Assembly (NCBI GenBank): GCA_002110485.1
Contig: MOWL01000046.1
Span: forward strand, 930,001-994,000
Origin: Emergomyces orientalis
Lineage: Eukaryota > Ascomycota > Eurotiomycetes > Onygenales > Ajellomycetaceae
Direction of reading: 5' to 3'
Length of the DNA: 64,000 nucleotides
Part shown: positions 10,845 to 22,991 of the stretch, in pieces
Layout: each line of letters begins with the position of its first letter
Position numbering within the stretch: position 1 is the stretch's first letter
The notes under the pieces: model-generated
The model's input: the letters and a program-made list of their open reading frames with translations, nothing else
Databases searched by the model: none
Told to the model about the DNA's origin: nothing
Translations under genes and position numbers: made by a program

Positions 10845-13800
10845 AAGCCCTCAGGTATATTCCCTATGTCTTCCGTCTTCGAGAAAGTCGTTTAATCTTC
10901 AGGAATATTGTTTAGAGGTTAATATACCGAAATCTTGTGAATATTTCTAGAGCCGGTCGCATATCGATACCTGGGTCCGTGTTGAGGAAAGTATATGAAC
11001 GCGAAGCCGACAGTATCACCGATATGATTGAGGTTCTGGCACAAATTTGCTGAAAAGTCCAGCCAGAAAAGGACAAAAAACAAATGGACGAAGAAACGTT
11101 GACACGATGATATCGGTTTATCACAAGTCGTATCTCGGATTCAATATTTCGAAATGTAGGGCCAGAATAAAAAAAGAGCACAAAAGACAGTGGGGTGACA
11201 ATCTAGTCACTGGAAAAAGATCGTTCGAGGTAAATTTCCCAGCCAGCAGGTGCGGATAACCAGAGTAAAGAATAAAAAGTCGGACTTCAAGTCACGTTGG
11301 ATGTAAGAACTAATTGACAGACAGACAGCATTCGACGCCTATATCGCTGGTCAGCTTGATGATACCCAGCTCAGATGTAGTCGACACAGAGGGTCTTCCG
11401 GGGCAACATGCTGTGAAGATGAAAACGTGGGGTAAGGTAATCACACTCTTGCAACATAAAGCGTTGATGTGAAAATGAATTAAGCATCACACTCAATATC
11501 GATGGCATCGGCCCTTCTTTGCGCCTGATCGTGATATACAAGGGAAGCAAGGAAGACATACCAAGATGTGCTGATGTGCTGTTCCGGAAGGAGTGGAACT
11601 GAACGACAAGTAATGGTCGCGCTAGAAGGAGAGGAATTTCTATCCAATCTTTGGCTTCGTCAATGCCAAACCCACGATGTCTCAGAACAACGTTTTGTTG
11701 AAAAAAATTCTTGAAGACAGGCTTGAAAGCTAAATATCAAACACTTTCCGCCTGTAACGAGGCTCCTGCCTCAAGCCCAACAACTGCAGTCCCACTTGTT
11801 GCTTTCTCAGCAATAGTTGTCGGAGTAAGCGTCTCGAAGCCCTAGCCAACCGAGCCGACAACAGAGCTTCTAGCCCAGCGAGAAAGACAGACGAAGAAGC
11901 GAAAAAAAATTAAGAAAGAAGAAAAAAAAGGTTCAAAGGAGCGAACGTCGTCCTTCTCACGACACAAATGAACGATTGCGAAATAACTGAACCACAACAA
12001 CGAGCAAAGAATTGAAGAACGGAAGAACGAAAGTAAATTCGGTAAATGAAAGGGATGCTGGGTTGCATTCTTCCCGCCGTCAACCATCGCGACCCAACTA
12101 GACTTGCCCCCATTCGCTCTCGAGACGGGACTTGAGAAATTCGAAACAATGGCTCTGACTTACCAACTCCCTCATATCGGGATGGGATCCACGCGACGTG
12201 GGATTGAGGTATTGTTATTGGTGGTTAGAAAAGCTTCCCTTGCAGGGCTCCTGAATTAGGCCCTTTTCACCTGAAGTTAGTCGTATTTAGCGCAGAATTA
12301 ACTCGGTTCGTTCAGCCCACTGTCAAATTCAAGGGTCATGGTCATTTTCTTCTTGTCTGCACGTCATTCGAAATTGTTAGCGAGGAACACAGAGTTAAAC
12401 AACACTCATTCACAGTATTGTCATCATTGAAGTTTCAGTTTCCGACATAATATTGATTGACGACATATCAAAAATATAGGCACTTTTGTTGGTAAAATTG
12501 TCACGAGTCATATGCCCTCAGACCTTTCAAATATTGGATGGTTGAATGAGCGCCTCCAGGAGTCCCGATGGCGACTCGCGCTTGGGTAGTCCCGACTCAC
12601 GAAAAACAGAAGCTGATATCGAAGAATAGGTTAGAACAGGAACACATTATCCCATATCTCATACGAGAGTGCTGTCGCACAAACTGAGCTACGTATAGTC
12701 CGTACCAGGATGGGTGTGAGAAGTTGCGATCAAGATCTTGACAAGGGAATTTATATGACGAGCGTTTTGGTCTGGAAACCCTTGCCGGCCTGGGTGAACG
12801 AAAGCAATTAACGATCTCCATGGGACTTGCGGAGTTGTTAGCGTGAGACACCTCGTTTCAGGACATAAATTGACAAAAGTTTTCCACAAGGGTAGCTGGA
12901 AAAGCGTCTTGAATGGGTGATGGGGGTCTAACCAGGGACCAAGAATTGCTGCTCAAATGTTACAAGGAATTGAGGCCACCAACAGCCGTTTTCCCTCGAT
13001 CTGTTTCGAAACAACCAAGATGGGTTTTGAGGTGGCTGCAGAACTGGTGGAAATTCGGATGTGCAGTCATGTGATATCATCACCAACTCGCCAAATGCTC
13101 AACCATCTGTGTTTCAAGTTTTATCAAGTTTTACGTTTTCATTCCCCAGAATCCTTTCATTCCACAGAACCTCCCAAAGGGCCGGTTTTATATATATATA
13201 TATATACACCTCCACCTATTCTTATGATTGATTCAAGTAGGGGATACCTAGTCATTGCCCGTTGCGGGTCTACTCAACGAGATGAACATGATTTGCAAAC
13301 AATAAAACCAGCTTTCTAGGGTTCATGTGACCCTAGTTAAACTTGGGTTTGTTCTTCACTCGTATATAATATAACTGCGTGTGTCAGTTGTATTTTTCTT
13401 TCAAGGATCTCATATTGGGAAACTTAATTGAAGATGTTCCATCGAAGAAACATGCTCGTTGCCCTGAAAATCAAATAGGATCAGAAAATGCCCTGGAGAC
13501 AAAATTTAATAATATAAAATTTTAAATTTTTTTTTGTTAGAAATAAAAGCCAAATTAGTGCAGAATGTGCATCATTTGAAGCTTGTTGCCAACCTATCAT
13601 TTTCCATGAAGAATTTGGTAGGCCCCGGGGTCTCGAATTTGCTCCTCCTCCTCCTCTGAACATGGATCTTCCCATAGAGCTGTTTACTGCATTTTTAACG
13701 AGGTGTTTAAACTTACTAAATTCTCAGATATGAGCAGTCCATGCTGGTGGAAATTTGATATTAGTTTGACGTGGAGTCGCTAATAATACTCAATCCCATT

Positions 13801-14000
13801 TGCCTTCACGTTGTTAACATGGGCAAGTGGAATCTCCTGGGCTGTACGGAAATCCATCCCCCGACCCATTAATACTTTGGACAATTGCTATGAAACTGGC
13901 GAGGCTAACAACTTAATTATCTCTTTCTTCAATCATTCATACTTGTTCATCGCGACACCATCTCTTTCTCTCAAAAAAGTCCCGAAGCTCCTATCCGAGT
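10845..14000. other. Gene-poor upstream region of the EGF-like protein gene
   Basis: This 3.2-kb stretch has no exon chain I can support. It probably holds the 5' leader and promoter of the minus-strand membrane-protein gene. A pyrimidine-biased run (minus strand) lies near 11880-11935. A TA dinucleotide repeat sits at 13189-13206, and an AT-rich block lies at about 13495-13545. Short open frames exist on both strands but show no recognisable domain. Confidence 0.4.
13189..13206. repeat. (TA)9 microsatellite
   Basis: A perfect alternating TA run seen directly in the sequence. Confidence 0.9.
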
Positions 14001-14168
14001 ATGAGCTATCATAACGTCTTCTTAAGCGGTAAGTAAGCGCATCAGTGACATACCTAACCTAAGAAAATTTCTAACAGCTCTTTTCTTTAACCATATACCT
14101 CTTCACAGGTGTTCCGGAATCGGAAAAACTAGTCTGGCTTCAAAGCTGGCGGAAGATTACGGGATGGA
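14001..14168 (+). CDS. P-loop (Walker A) kinase-like gene, 5' exons only, possibly a relic
   Basis: Two small exons join across a 76-nt intron: 14001-14032, donor gtaagc, acceptor cacag, then 14109-14168. They give MSYHNVFLSGKCSGIGKT followed by SLASKLAEDYGM. This is a beta strand plus a Walker A loop of the form G-x4-G-K-T/S, as in adenylate-kinase, NRK or shikimate-kinase-like P-loop proteins. A further GT donor (gtatgc) follows the second exon. The next possible acceptor (caacag, about 14270) opens about 65 codons ending at TGA near 14472, but that stretch shows no kinase motif I recognise. I cannot find a Walker B region. The gene is either very small, has exons I could not connect, or is decaying. 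No neighbour explains it. Confidence 0.35.
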
Positions 14169-15276
14169 GTATGCATTATAAATATCAGCTAAATCTTCAA
14201 TTTAATTGAATAAATGGCTTTTGCCGTATTTTCTTGCCTTGTCCCTTGTCCATCTGAATTGCAACCAACAGAAATAGGCGCAATATTCGGCCACGGGTGG
14301 ATGTCGAGTTGGAGTGCAGCTTATTAATTCAAATTTCTAGGTTTTGGGAGGCAGCCAACAAGTTACCCGTGGATAACAAGATACGAAACAGTCACCCTCC
14401 GCCGTGCGCCCAATCCGTACAAACTCATCGTTCCCGCTCGACCGTTAAAAGTCGAGAGAAATTTCCAGCACGATGATTGGAATAGCTCGTAGGAGCTCTC
14501 AGCCGAGGCGTAATATGAGTTAGCTAAAGTTGGGAAGGCAGCATTCCGGCATGATATCAGTGTGGTTGTCAATGGTTCGCTTCCTCTGCGCAGGCAGATG
14601 TTCTCCTAACATTTGTTCATTATTAGATGGTCATCTATCGGATCCATAGCCCTAGAGTTCAACTTCGACTGATCAGATGGTCGGGCTGTCAAGCTACTCG
14701 GCGGAACGGACGGCTTCCAAAAGGATTAAACAGTGAGAAACTAGCAATTGGTTCTCAATAGAGTTGGCATCCGGCCAGAGGGGTTCCCCTCAAAAAACTA
14801 TTGAAAACAGTAGGATACTGATTGTTCAAGTCAGCAGCCACCTTACAACATGCCTTTTTGGTTGACAAGCCTCTTCGTATCAGCTGATGGTTAGCGTATT
14901 GACACAGCACCATGGCTACCGAAAAAACACAGCGGTCACATTCTTCGTCGTCCAGTTGATGTTGACTTCTAGAGTTGATAGATGTTCCTTCTGCAAATGG
15001 TGGTTTGGGAGGAAATTGCTACGGCTAGTAATTTGGTTCTTCCATCGCGGCTGCCAGAACCCCCTCCGGAAACCCTTGTTGTTTGCTACTTCCCACTATC
15101 AAATAGCCCATTAATTGTTTACAAGATAGTAAAGATTGATGTCCTCAAAGAAATGTTAGATCAAACGAAAAGTTTACATCAATCCAACTATCTACCCCTA
15201 CGGTTGCTCCTACGAAATAGCTCTCTCATTCCTCAGATCTAAATTCAGTCATTCAGTAGAATCGGGAGATTTTATT
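14169..15276. other. Intergenic or decayed tail of the P-loop gene
   Basis: Apart from a possible third exon of the P-loop gene (about 14271-14474), nothing recognisable is present up to the start of the next gene. The last 300 bp presumably carry that gene's promoter. Confidence 0.35.
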
Positions 15277-16787
15277 ATGACTGAATTTGTAATGGATTTT
15301 CAACTGGAATCAATGGGAGGTACGTTCCTCTAGTTGTATTTATTCAAAATTTTGGATTTATGCTTCCGTTCTGAAGGGTGGACAGCAATTCTCTGACTTG
15401 CATATTTCCAGAACATCATGACCACCAGAATGAGAATCAATTGAGGGGAGATGACACGGCTCTGCTGTCCTCTCCACCGGATGAGCGAGTGCTTAACGCA
15501 ACCATACCACAAGAATGGGGGAAAACTCCACCCAATACAGGACGGAAGAGAGCGTCCCGAGCAGCCCTTGCGAGATCCGCTCCCTCGCCTAGCCACTCAG
15601 CCCGCATGAGGAAGATCTTCCAGAATGCTAGCACGTCTCTGCACTCAGACGGGCATATATCAAAGTCCCCATCCGCTTCATACAGGCTACGGATACCGAA
15701 AGTAACCCCTCCGAACTGGCAGGGAACAGGCTCTAAAAATACCGACCTCAACAAAATCGCAGAGAGACCATCAGAAGAAAATCATTTTACATTTACCGAT
15801 CAGCTGCCGTCGCCGTTGCTGCTGCACCCTGTTGTGTCTCCCAATGGAACACGGTGGACAACGGTACCTATGGCAGATGAACCCATCAGCAGCGGGTTTC
15901 ATTCTCCGTCCTTTCCTCATCGGACAAGCACGCCAACGTTAGCCAATTCACAATATCTTAACCGAAATAAACCAAAAATAACACCTCTACCTCCCCATCA
16001 GACAAGAAGCTCCCCGCTGGAGTTGGGCGAAACAAGGCTTGCGCAACATTTTCAAAACACTTCCATTTCCGACGTTCAGTCCTGGCTTGATGGGTTATAT
16101 GATGAACCTTCATGTGACATGCACGAATATGATGACTCTCCGTCCGTAAATAGGATGAAAAGAGAAAAGTCCAATTTCGTCTACAATGCCAATGGCCATC
16201 ACCACACTTCTCGCCTTAAAAGCGATAAGGAAAATATGTCACGCTCATCATCTACTTTCATGATCAGGTTTCCGAACCAGCTCTCATCGCCAGGGGGTAA
16301 AGGTTCCGACTGTCCGTTATCCATGAAATCCTCCTCTACTTCCACTCAGGCACGCAGATCTAAATTTCCAGTGCCTTCAACTCCTGTTCTTGTTCGCAAA
16401 CCTCAAAAATGCTACACGTCTCCAAGATCTCAGGGGCGGCGGCAGATCTCACCCGCCCTCGCGCGGGGTCACTTTACCCTCCCACCACGGCGAAAAAAAG
16501 TCAGGTCAACTTCAAACTCGCCGCCTCAGCGATCGTCTCCTGCGTATGATCTTACACAGCCATTCGAGATTGCAGAAGATGAAAATGCTGCCATTCTGGA
16601 AAAATGTCCTTTAAACACAACCTGTCAACAGCAGGTTGCATTGCCAGGATTAAGAGATTTGAGCCCTCATGTGACACCATTTCGCAAAGGTCGAGGGCCG
16701 AAAAGATATCGATGCCCCAGCTACTACGATGAAGATTTACTGCAGGGAACCCGTCCTGAAAGAGAAAAAGGTGTCTCATCAAAATAG
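15277..16787 (+). CDS. Disordered Ser/Pro-rich protein of unknown function with KEN-box
   Basis: I do not recognise the family. Exon 1 is only 43 nt (15277-15319, MTEFVMDFQLESMG). A 92-nt intron with a CTGAC branch sequence and a ttccag acceptor leads to exon 2, 15412-16787; the product is 483 aa. The protein is basic, rich in Ser, Pro and Arg, and predicted disordered by composition. Visible short motifs are many SP/TP sites, a KEN tripeptide (SDKENMSR, about 16224), RxxL sequences (for example RAALAR), a candidate folded piece DVQSWLDGLYDEPS, and a conserved-looking basic end (FRKGRGPKRYRCPSYYDED). KEN plus RxxL motifs and SP/TP sites would suit an APC/C-regulated cell-cycle substrate, but this is only a motif-level inference. 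The ORF without exon 1 would start at 15378 and is less likely. Confidence 0.65.
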
Positions 16788-19533
16788 CCGATGGTGAACA
16801 AAAATGGCTGTAGGGTCCCGCTTGGGGAGACCCGGGAATCGCATTTTGCATTTTCCCCGTTATGGGAAACGTGTCTGTCGTCAGTCTTCCATTTCAAAGG
16901 CGCTGACTCACAGCTTCTTACATCCGCAATATCACGTCCCCCATTCCCAAGACCTTTGTTATATCCCAAAAGCTTCTGTATCCTTCATCCCTAGGCATGT
17001 ATCCTTTATATACACCCCCCTTATGTATTTCCTCCCTTATATTTCTCTTGAAATGCTCTTTTTCATCTTGCTTGTGGGTGTTTATCGACATGGGTGTTTC
17101 TCTTATCTCATAATATTGTATTGAAATTGTTGTTTGATTACCTATGCCAAAACCTGCATGAACCACTGTATTCCACAACCATGAAGTATCATAACACTAG
17201 GGCGAGAACCAATTTCATATATGCTCCTTCTGTTGGAGAGTAATATTGGCTTGATTCTTCTATGCTAGTATGTGTGCGTTGCAGAGAGCTATATAGCCCT
17301 GAGAGATGAAAGGAATAACATCGGGCCGGGCGGATAGATGCCTCTGACACCTTCTAGTCTGATGTATCTCGTCAACACCAACATCTGCACCAATACCAAC
17401 AGGAGGTATCGGGGTTTCACGAGCATTACCCATTTCTACTACTCTACATACAGCCGAAAGGAAAGACCAAAAGCCCTCGATCCTTTTTCCTTGGAAACCC
17501 AGACATATTTACCAAACTTAGCTATTGCCATATAAATCAACAGTTAACATCGAACCGCAAGCGAAATGTTCCGTCAGTTAGATTATTAGAAGGCAGCGAA
17601 ATGGGGCAGGATAGGGGATTTACAGTAAGAACTGTACATTGCGCTACCGAGCAGCTTCTAAGCTCTGCTATTTATGATTTTCCACTGTCACACGTCCTTC
17701 CATTCTATACCACTTTTCTTCCCGTTCTCAACGACGATGGTACAAATAGATGTTGAGTAAAATGCACAAAGTATGTGGGGTTGGAGTTGGACTAGCGGAG
17801 GCTGAGGGGAGGCTGACAAGCTGAGAACACGCCAAACATTTACGCGTATTTCTATTCCATTGTAGGCCTATCGAATGAAAAAGGGGGTCCTCGATGTTTA
17901 GACCTCGAGAATGTATAATTAATTCAACTTTTGGGGACGCAGTTTTATCCATTTCGGCTTTTGAATGGATTTGTTATTTTAACTGACGCCTAGATTGAAA
18001 AAACCTAGGGGTGGAAATCGCGGCCCAAGCAGCACAAACCTGGTCTCCGCAGGGTTGCTTTATGATGTGCTCCTACTTACGCATTTGCAGCCAAAAGGTG
18101 TTGCTTGGACTGATGCTAATTAGAGGAAGAAAACGGTGCATGAGAGAAGGACCAGGAGAGGAACCATTTTTTCCCGAAAGGGCGATAGCCCGCTTGATTT
18201 CGTGAATGAAAATCAAGAAACAAATAGGGAAGACGCAGATGGGAGCTTCTAATAGCCTGTAGATTCATATATATTGAGAATTTTCACATATCCCATGTGT
18301 GTATATTACATATACGCTAAACAAATAATTAATTAATTCGCCTTCATGCGTCACATTCAAGGGGACATTGGCGAAAGAGAAAACCAACCTGTGCATCATT
18401 TATTCACATGTAGGGCCGATCGCTACAGATTGGCGGTGGGAGGGAGGAAATTACCCTGATATCCTCCAGTCAACATGATATAAATATATATATATATATA
18501 TATATATCAGCCCGGCGGTAGAACGGCATTCGGGGAGATAATCTGTCCGAGCTAATCCCAACCAATTCATTGAAGCCTCGTTACCCGTATGGCGGGCACT
18601 TGACGGGCAGAGTTGAACAAGGGGATGTTGGCTCAGAATTTTTGTCAAACTCTCCGAACGAAGTAAGCTTGACAGATTCCGGCTCCAGGCTATCCGGACA
18701 GCCAACACCACTAACGAATCCCATTGACTTGCTAATTGCTATTTAGACGATCTGATATACGTGCACTTCGGCCTCCGAAACGGAAGCTCCCCAGCTCAGC
18801 TCGCTGTGTAATAACTTTAAATACCTTCACGGTTCAAGCTGCTGGAGATTTCTATGAAAGAAATCCCGGCAATATTAGCCTTATCTCGAGTACTTCTTCA
18901 TTGACCCGATCAACGTTTCTGATATTATTTCTGCTTCCTTGCGTTCCGTCGCGTCATGTATGGAGCTCAATCCACCAAACTCTGCCATGTTCGGAGCTGT
19001 GCTACTCCCTGGCATCATCCCAGATGTAAGATTTCCAATGAAAAGTGCGATGGAGGGTAAACATTCTCACACCCGAAATGAAATACAGCATAACTATCAC
19101 ACAAACGCAGGTTGACCCCATACCTGGGAGCTGGAAACCCCAATATTCTGAATGTATACTTTAACATAGTGTACCAGGTGCTTTCGTGATGGGGCCTCGC
19201 AAAAATAAGCAAATTCATGTGCACACCAACGACGTGTTTCCTCGTTACCGGCACCAAAGACGACTGTCAGAACACTTCCGCTACCGCTATCATTATTAGT
19301 CCAGCTGATTGATTTGTCTTTCGGAACCCAGCTAATCCTTCCATCAAACCCTAAACTCCCATCGTCGAATTCTCTCCTTCAGTATCTTGTCAGTATGCGG
19401 ACAGCGATTGGAACGAAAGAAAATTGAATCTCACCGGAAAAGGATAGGAAATGATTTTTTAGAAATGAATTGACGAATGCAGCATTTTATGGCGGCGCAA
19501 TGATCCGAGAGACGTCTAAAAGTCTCAAATTTC
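16788..19533. other. Gene-free intergenic region
   Basis: The 2.7 kb between two genes with unknown products holds no exon chain or RNA gene I can support. It contains a long (AT)n microsatellite near 18.5 kb and several AT-rich patches. Both flanking genes end here (convergent), so 3' UTRs occupy the edges. Confidence 0.4.
18484..18507. repeat. (AT)12 microsatellite
   Basis: A perfect alternating AT run seen directly in the sequence. Confidence 0.9.
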
Positions 19534-20753
19534 TTAAAGGGGGGAGCTTAGCTTAGTTAGTGACTTTGGCAACCATGAACGATAATGTAACAACATACGG
19601 CATAAGACAGTTGAGCATTCTCTTTTGTAAACATTAACCATAGTCCACGAGCCTCGCTCTTCTTCTTGATCAATATTATCTCTGAGAACAAGGGCTTTCT
19701 GGGCAGCAGAATCTATTATGAGTCCCCCAATATCATACGCGGTTCGATGGCGTCCGGTATCCCCATAAATCAAAACGTCCGCATCCCCACACAGCTCCTT
19801 CGTAACGGCAACGGAAAAGGAGGAGCAGGTCCCACAACCATTTTTCCATAATGGTTTAAGCTCGTCAATGGTAAGGGCTGCAATTAATCCATTTAGATCC
19901 TTTGCAGTGTTTTTGAGGAGCGATGGGTTTTCCACAAAGGCCTTAAATTCAATGCCAGCGAGAGACAGTAAACACTCGAGAATCAGGAGACTTGTATAAC
20001 CCGAATTGCACCACGTTTTGCGATAGGAGGTGTTGGCATTTTCGAGCGGAACCATTATTACAACGAGGAGCGAGACAACAACAATAGAAACGATGGAAAA
20101 TTTAATCGGAATCGTCGTTCTGATACTCATAATCAAGATCTGGGGTGCCGTAAATACGTGGATTTGGATCGAGCGCTATTCATTTCAAATGTCAGTAGAA
20201 TTTTACAGAATAAAAGCAACGGCCTTCATAGTCTGAAATCAAGAGAAAACAGCAAACGTTGCAAAGGAAGTGAGAAAATAACGATTGAGAAGACAGGAAT
20301 CAAAGAGAGGGTAAAACGAAGTTAAAATCCATGTACAGTACATGTACACACATAGAACAGTATATGAAATGGTCAAATACCTTGTAGCGTGAAGCCATAT
20401 CGTCTTGCCGATGCTTCAATTTCTCCATGGCTCAAGTCCAGAAGTTTACAAAATTCGGTCTCTGGGGCGACGAACATGCTTTCATCTCCACGATTGTTGT
20501 TCTTTTTGTCATCATTAACATTATTGGTGTTCTTTCCTCCTTTTGTTGGAAATTGAGCTTTTGATGTCTGCTTCTTGTGAGCTTCGATGTTTGGGATGTA
20601 TCTGCCATTTCGAGTATCGTGATATCCGGAGCACATTGCGGGTTTTCCTCTAGGTGAAATTTGAGCTTGCGGTTTTTGTTTGCTCTCGTTGGATTTTGTG
20701 GGATTGAAATGAGATGCTGAAACTGGTGAGATGTTGTCGGGAGGCTGTTTCAT
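19534..20753 (-). CDS. Unknown protein, lineage-restricted family (two-exon-join model uncertain)
   Basis: I do not recognise a named domain. Exon 1 (20753-20381) encodes a basic, Asn/Lys-rich N-terminus and then a better-structured segment, ETEFCKLLDLSHGEIEASAR. A 148-nt intron leads to a tiny 26-nt exon, 20232-20207 (DYEGRCFYS). My preferred model then splices (donor gtaaaa, acceptor ccccag) to 20139-19534, giving 334 aa. It has a hydrophobic segment (IVSIVVVSLLVVIMVP) and a compact Cys-containing helical domain with ILECLLSLAGIEFKAFVEN, LKPLWKNGCGTCSSF and IDSAAQKALVLRDNID. The same frame as exon 2, read past two TGA codons, spells ALDPNPRIYGTPDLDYEY, which also looks real. Alternative splicing or decay of one branch is therefore possible. 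The ATG at 20753 was taken as start. Confidence 0.5.
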
Positions 20754-21160
20754 CTGAGCTGTAGAACGAGGTGTTGATCCCGGATAAATGGTTCATCGGT
20801 TCCAGTACAAAGAAAGCCGCCGCTCCAAAAGAAAATGACATAGACAAAGACGAAGTATTTACAAGATGAAAAATGATATCGATACTAAATAAATAATGGA
20901 GAGCTTTCTACTAGAAGAAAAGAAAAAAAATGACAATAATGACATGATAATAAAACCCACACACCCAGGCGCTCATTTAAAAAATTGATCTCATTTTCAC
21001 TCTCTTTTCTTTCTCTCTTTTTTTTTTTTTTTTTTTTTTTTTTTGGCTCTAATGAAAAACGTTAGTTAAATAATATTCCGCGCGGCGGCCACACACACGC
21101 TTATCTGGCAAAAACGTATTGCACACCTTCCCAACAGCACTTTCACCCTCATATTCACCT
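20754..21160. other. Intergenic with long poly-T tract
   Basis: This is the upstream region of the unknown gene and the 3' flank of the cyclophilin gene; both genes are on the minus strand. No coding signal is seen. It contains the 27-nt T run listed separately. Confidence 0.5.
21018..21044. repeat. Poly-T tract (27 T)
   Basis: An uninterrupted run of T on the plus strand, preceded by a CT-rich stretch. It lies just past the 3' end of the minus-strand cyclophilin gene, where it reads as poly-A. Confidence 0.9.
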
Positions 21161-22633
21161 TCACTTAAAAAACTTCTTAAGCATCTCCTTCTCCTTCCGC
21201 TGCCGCTCCGCAACAGCCTTTTTCACTCTGGCCGTCTCATTCGCAATTGCCGCATCCCCGGGTGCCAGCTTCGCCGCTTCCGCCAAATCCTTCAACGCCT
21301 CCTCATCATCCTTCAATCCAACCAACGCCACAGCACGCCGGTAATACGCCTTGGCCTTATCCGCATCCTTGGCATTGGCGGCCGCGGCGGTCTCAAGCGC
21401 GAAGCCCGCCCATGAGCGCCCGTCCTCGAAGCGCCGGAGTTTATTTGCTAGCAAAGCTGAGTTGGAATGTAAGGCGAATCGCAAGGAAGCCATTTGCGCT
21501 TCTAGTTCTGGCGGGTCCGAATCTGACGTCTCTGGGTGTTCGTTGAGGTAGCGCAGGCCCTTTTGGTATTTATCCAGGCCTAGGTCGACATTGCCTGCCT
21601 TGAAGGCTTTGTTGCCGTATTCTTTCAGGTCGGAGGCGATTTTGTAATATTCCGCGCCAGAAAATTCTTGCCCCGCATCCTCGGGGTAGTCCTCATACTT
21701 GTCACCGGTTTCATCGACGGATGACTGTGTAGCGGCCTCGTAGTCGTCGCCGGACAGTTGGCCGCAATCCACAACTTTAATTTCCGTGTGCGGCTTGTCA
21801 CCCGAGTCCGTGGGGGACTTTTCGATCTTCCGGACCAGTCCTTTCCCGTTGATGACTTCGCCGAATACGACGTGTTTGCTATCCAGATGAGGGGTGGGGA
21901 CCGTTGTGATGAAAAACTGACTCCCGTTCGTACCGGGGCCGGAGTTGGCCATGGAGAGCAGGAATGGACGGTCATGTTTGAGCTCGAAGTTTTCGTCGGG
22001 GAATTTCTCGCCGTAGATCGATTCGCCGCCAGTGCCGTTGAATGCGGTGAAGTCACCACCTTGGATCATGAATTGTTTGATGATTCGGTGGAAAATGGAG
22101 CCTGACATACACATAAAGGTAAAAAGTATTTTAGTTTATGCTTCAATGTTTTCCGTACTCTGGGCAAGGCGCATTTCGTGTCTCAAAATAACAACCTACC
22201 TTTGTAACTCAGCGGTTTTCCTGATTTCCCCTCACCCTTCTCGCCGGTACAGAGCGCACGGAAGTTCTCTGCAGTTTTGGGAACAACTGTATATCACGAA
22301 TTAGAATCATATATCGAAAATGATGGTCGCGGTGATCGTGGTGGTCGTCGGAATCAAAACCATACCATCATTAAACTAGCGATTCGCGCCCGTCAGCCTC
22401 CGTTTCACCAAACTGCGTTCTAGATTTCAGGGAACCATGAAACACCTACCAGCTCAAAGACAATGCGGCCCTCTGCCCTATTTCCGACCTGGATGTCAAA
22501 GTAGACGCGTGGGCGACCTACATTTCGAGACCTTATCAGTGACTAACTATAACTATCGGCCAGCGAGGGGCGCAGGCAGCTGCGGGGAGCGGGGAACAAG
22601 GGTTGGAGGGGAGGTACCTGAAGTTTCGGCCAT
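21161..22633 (-). CDS. Cyclophilin 40-type peptidyl-prolyl isomerase with TPR domain
   Basis: This is an Hsp90 co-chaperone isomerase of the CYP40/Cpr6/Cpr7 type, cytosolic. I splice five exons: 22633-22618, 22517-22450, 22375-22366, 22286-22200 and 22101-21161. They give 373 aa in frame, matching the usual length of about 370. The third exon is only 10 nt and encodes FND plus one base of V. The isomerase domain shows [52 protein letters not shown] and [21 protein letters not shown]. The His in HLDSKH replaces the Trp of small cyclophilins, as in known CYP40s with weak cyclosporin binding. An acidic linker leads to three TPR-like helix pairs ([54 protein letters not shown]) and a basic tail ending KKFFK. 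It lies just downstream of the deacylase gene on the same strand. Confidence 0.95.
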
Positions 22634-22991
22634 AGTGGAGGTGTAGAGAGTAGAGATGAAGAAAGGAGACTCACAGATTAGCAGATAGCAGTAGCGAGTG
22701 AGTGTGTGTAGAGAGAGTAATATCAAGGCTGGGATCTGAGAGTTGTTGTTGTTGTAGTTGTTGTAGACAGTTGAGGTTTGTTTGTTCAAAATGCGTGCGA
22801 GTTGTAGAAGCTTCCATGCGCAGACAAACAGTGCAAACTCCCCCACCAGCAAATATTGGGATATGAGGATAGAGTTCTTGATAAAGTAGACAAAAGGTAG
22901 AATATAAACTGTATGAAGGTTTAAATCCTCTATATATATATATATGGTATTATAAGCGTATATACATGTAATCCAGTAAATCTTCATTCTT
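22634..22991. other. Short intergenic region between two minus-strand genes
   Basis: This is the 5' flank of the cyclophilin gene and 3' flank of the deacylase gene. It holds Thr/Leu-type GTT repeats (gttgttgttg, about 22742) and a TA microsatellite at about 22930-22945. No gene was seen. Confidence 0.45.
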
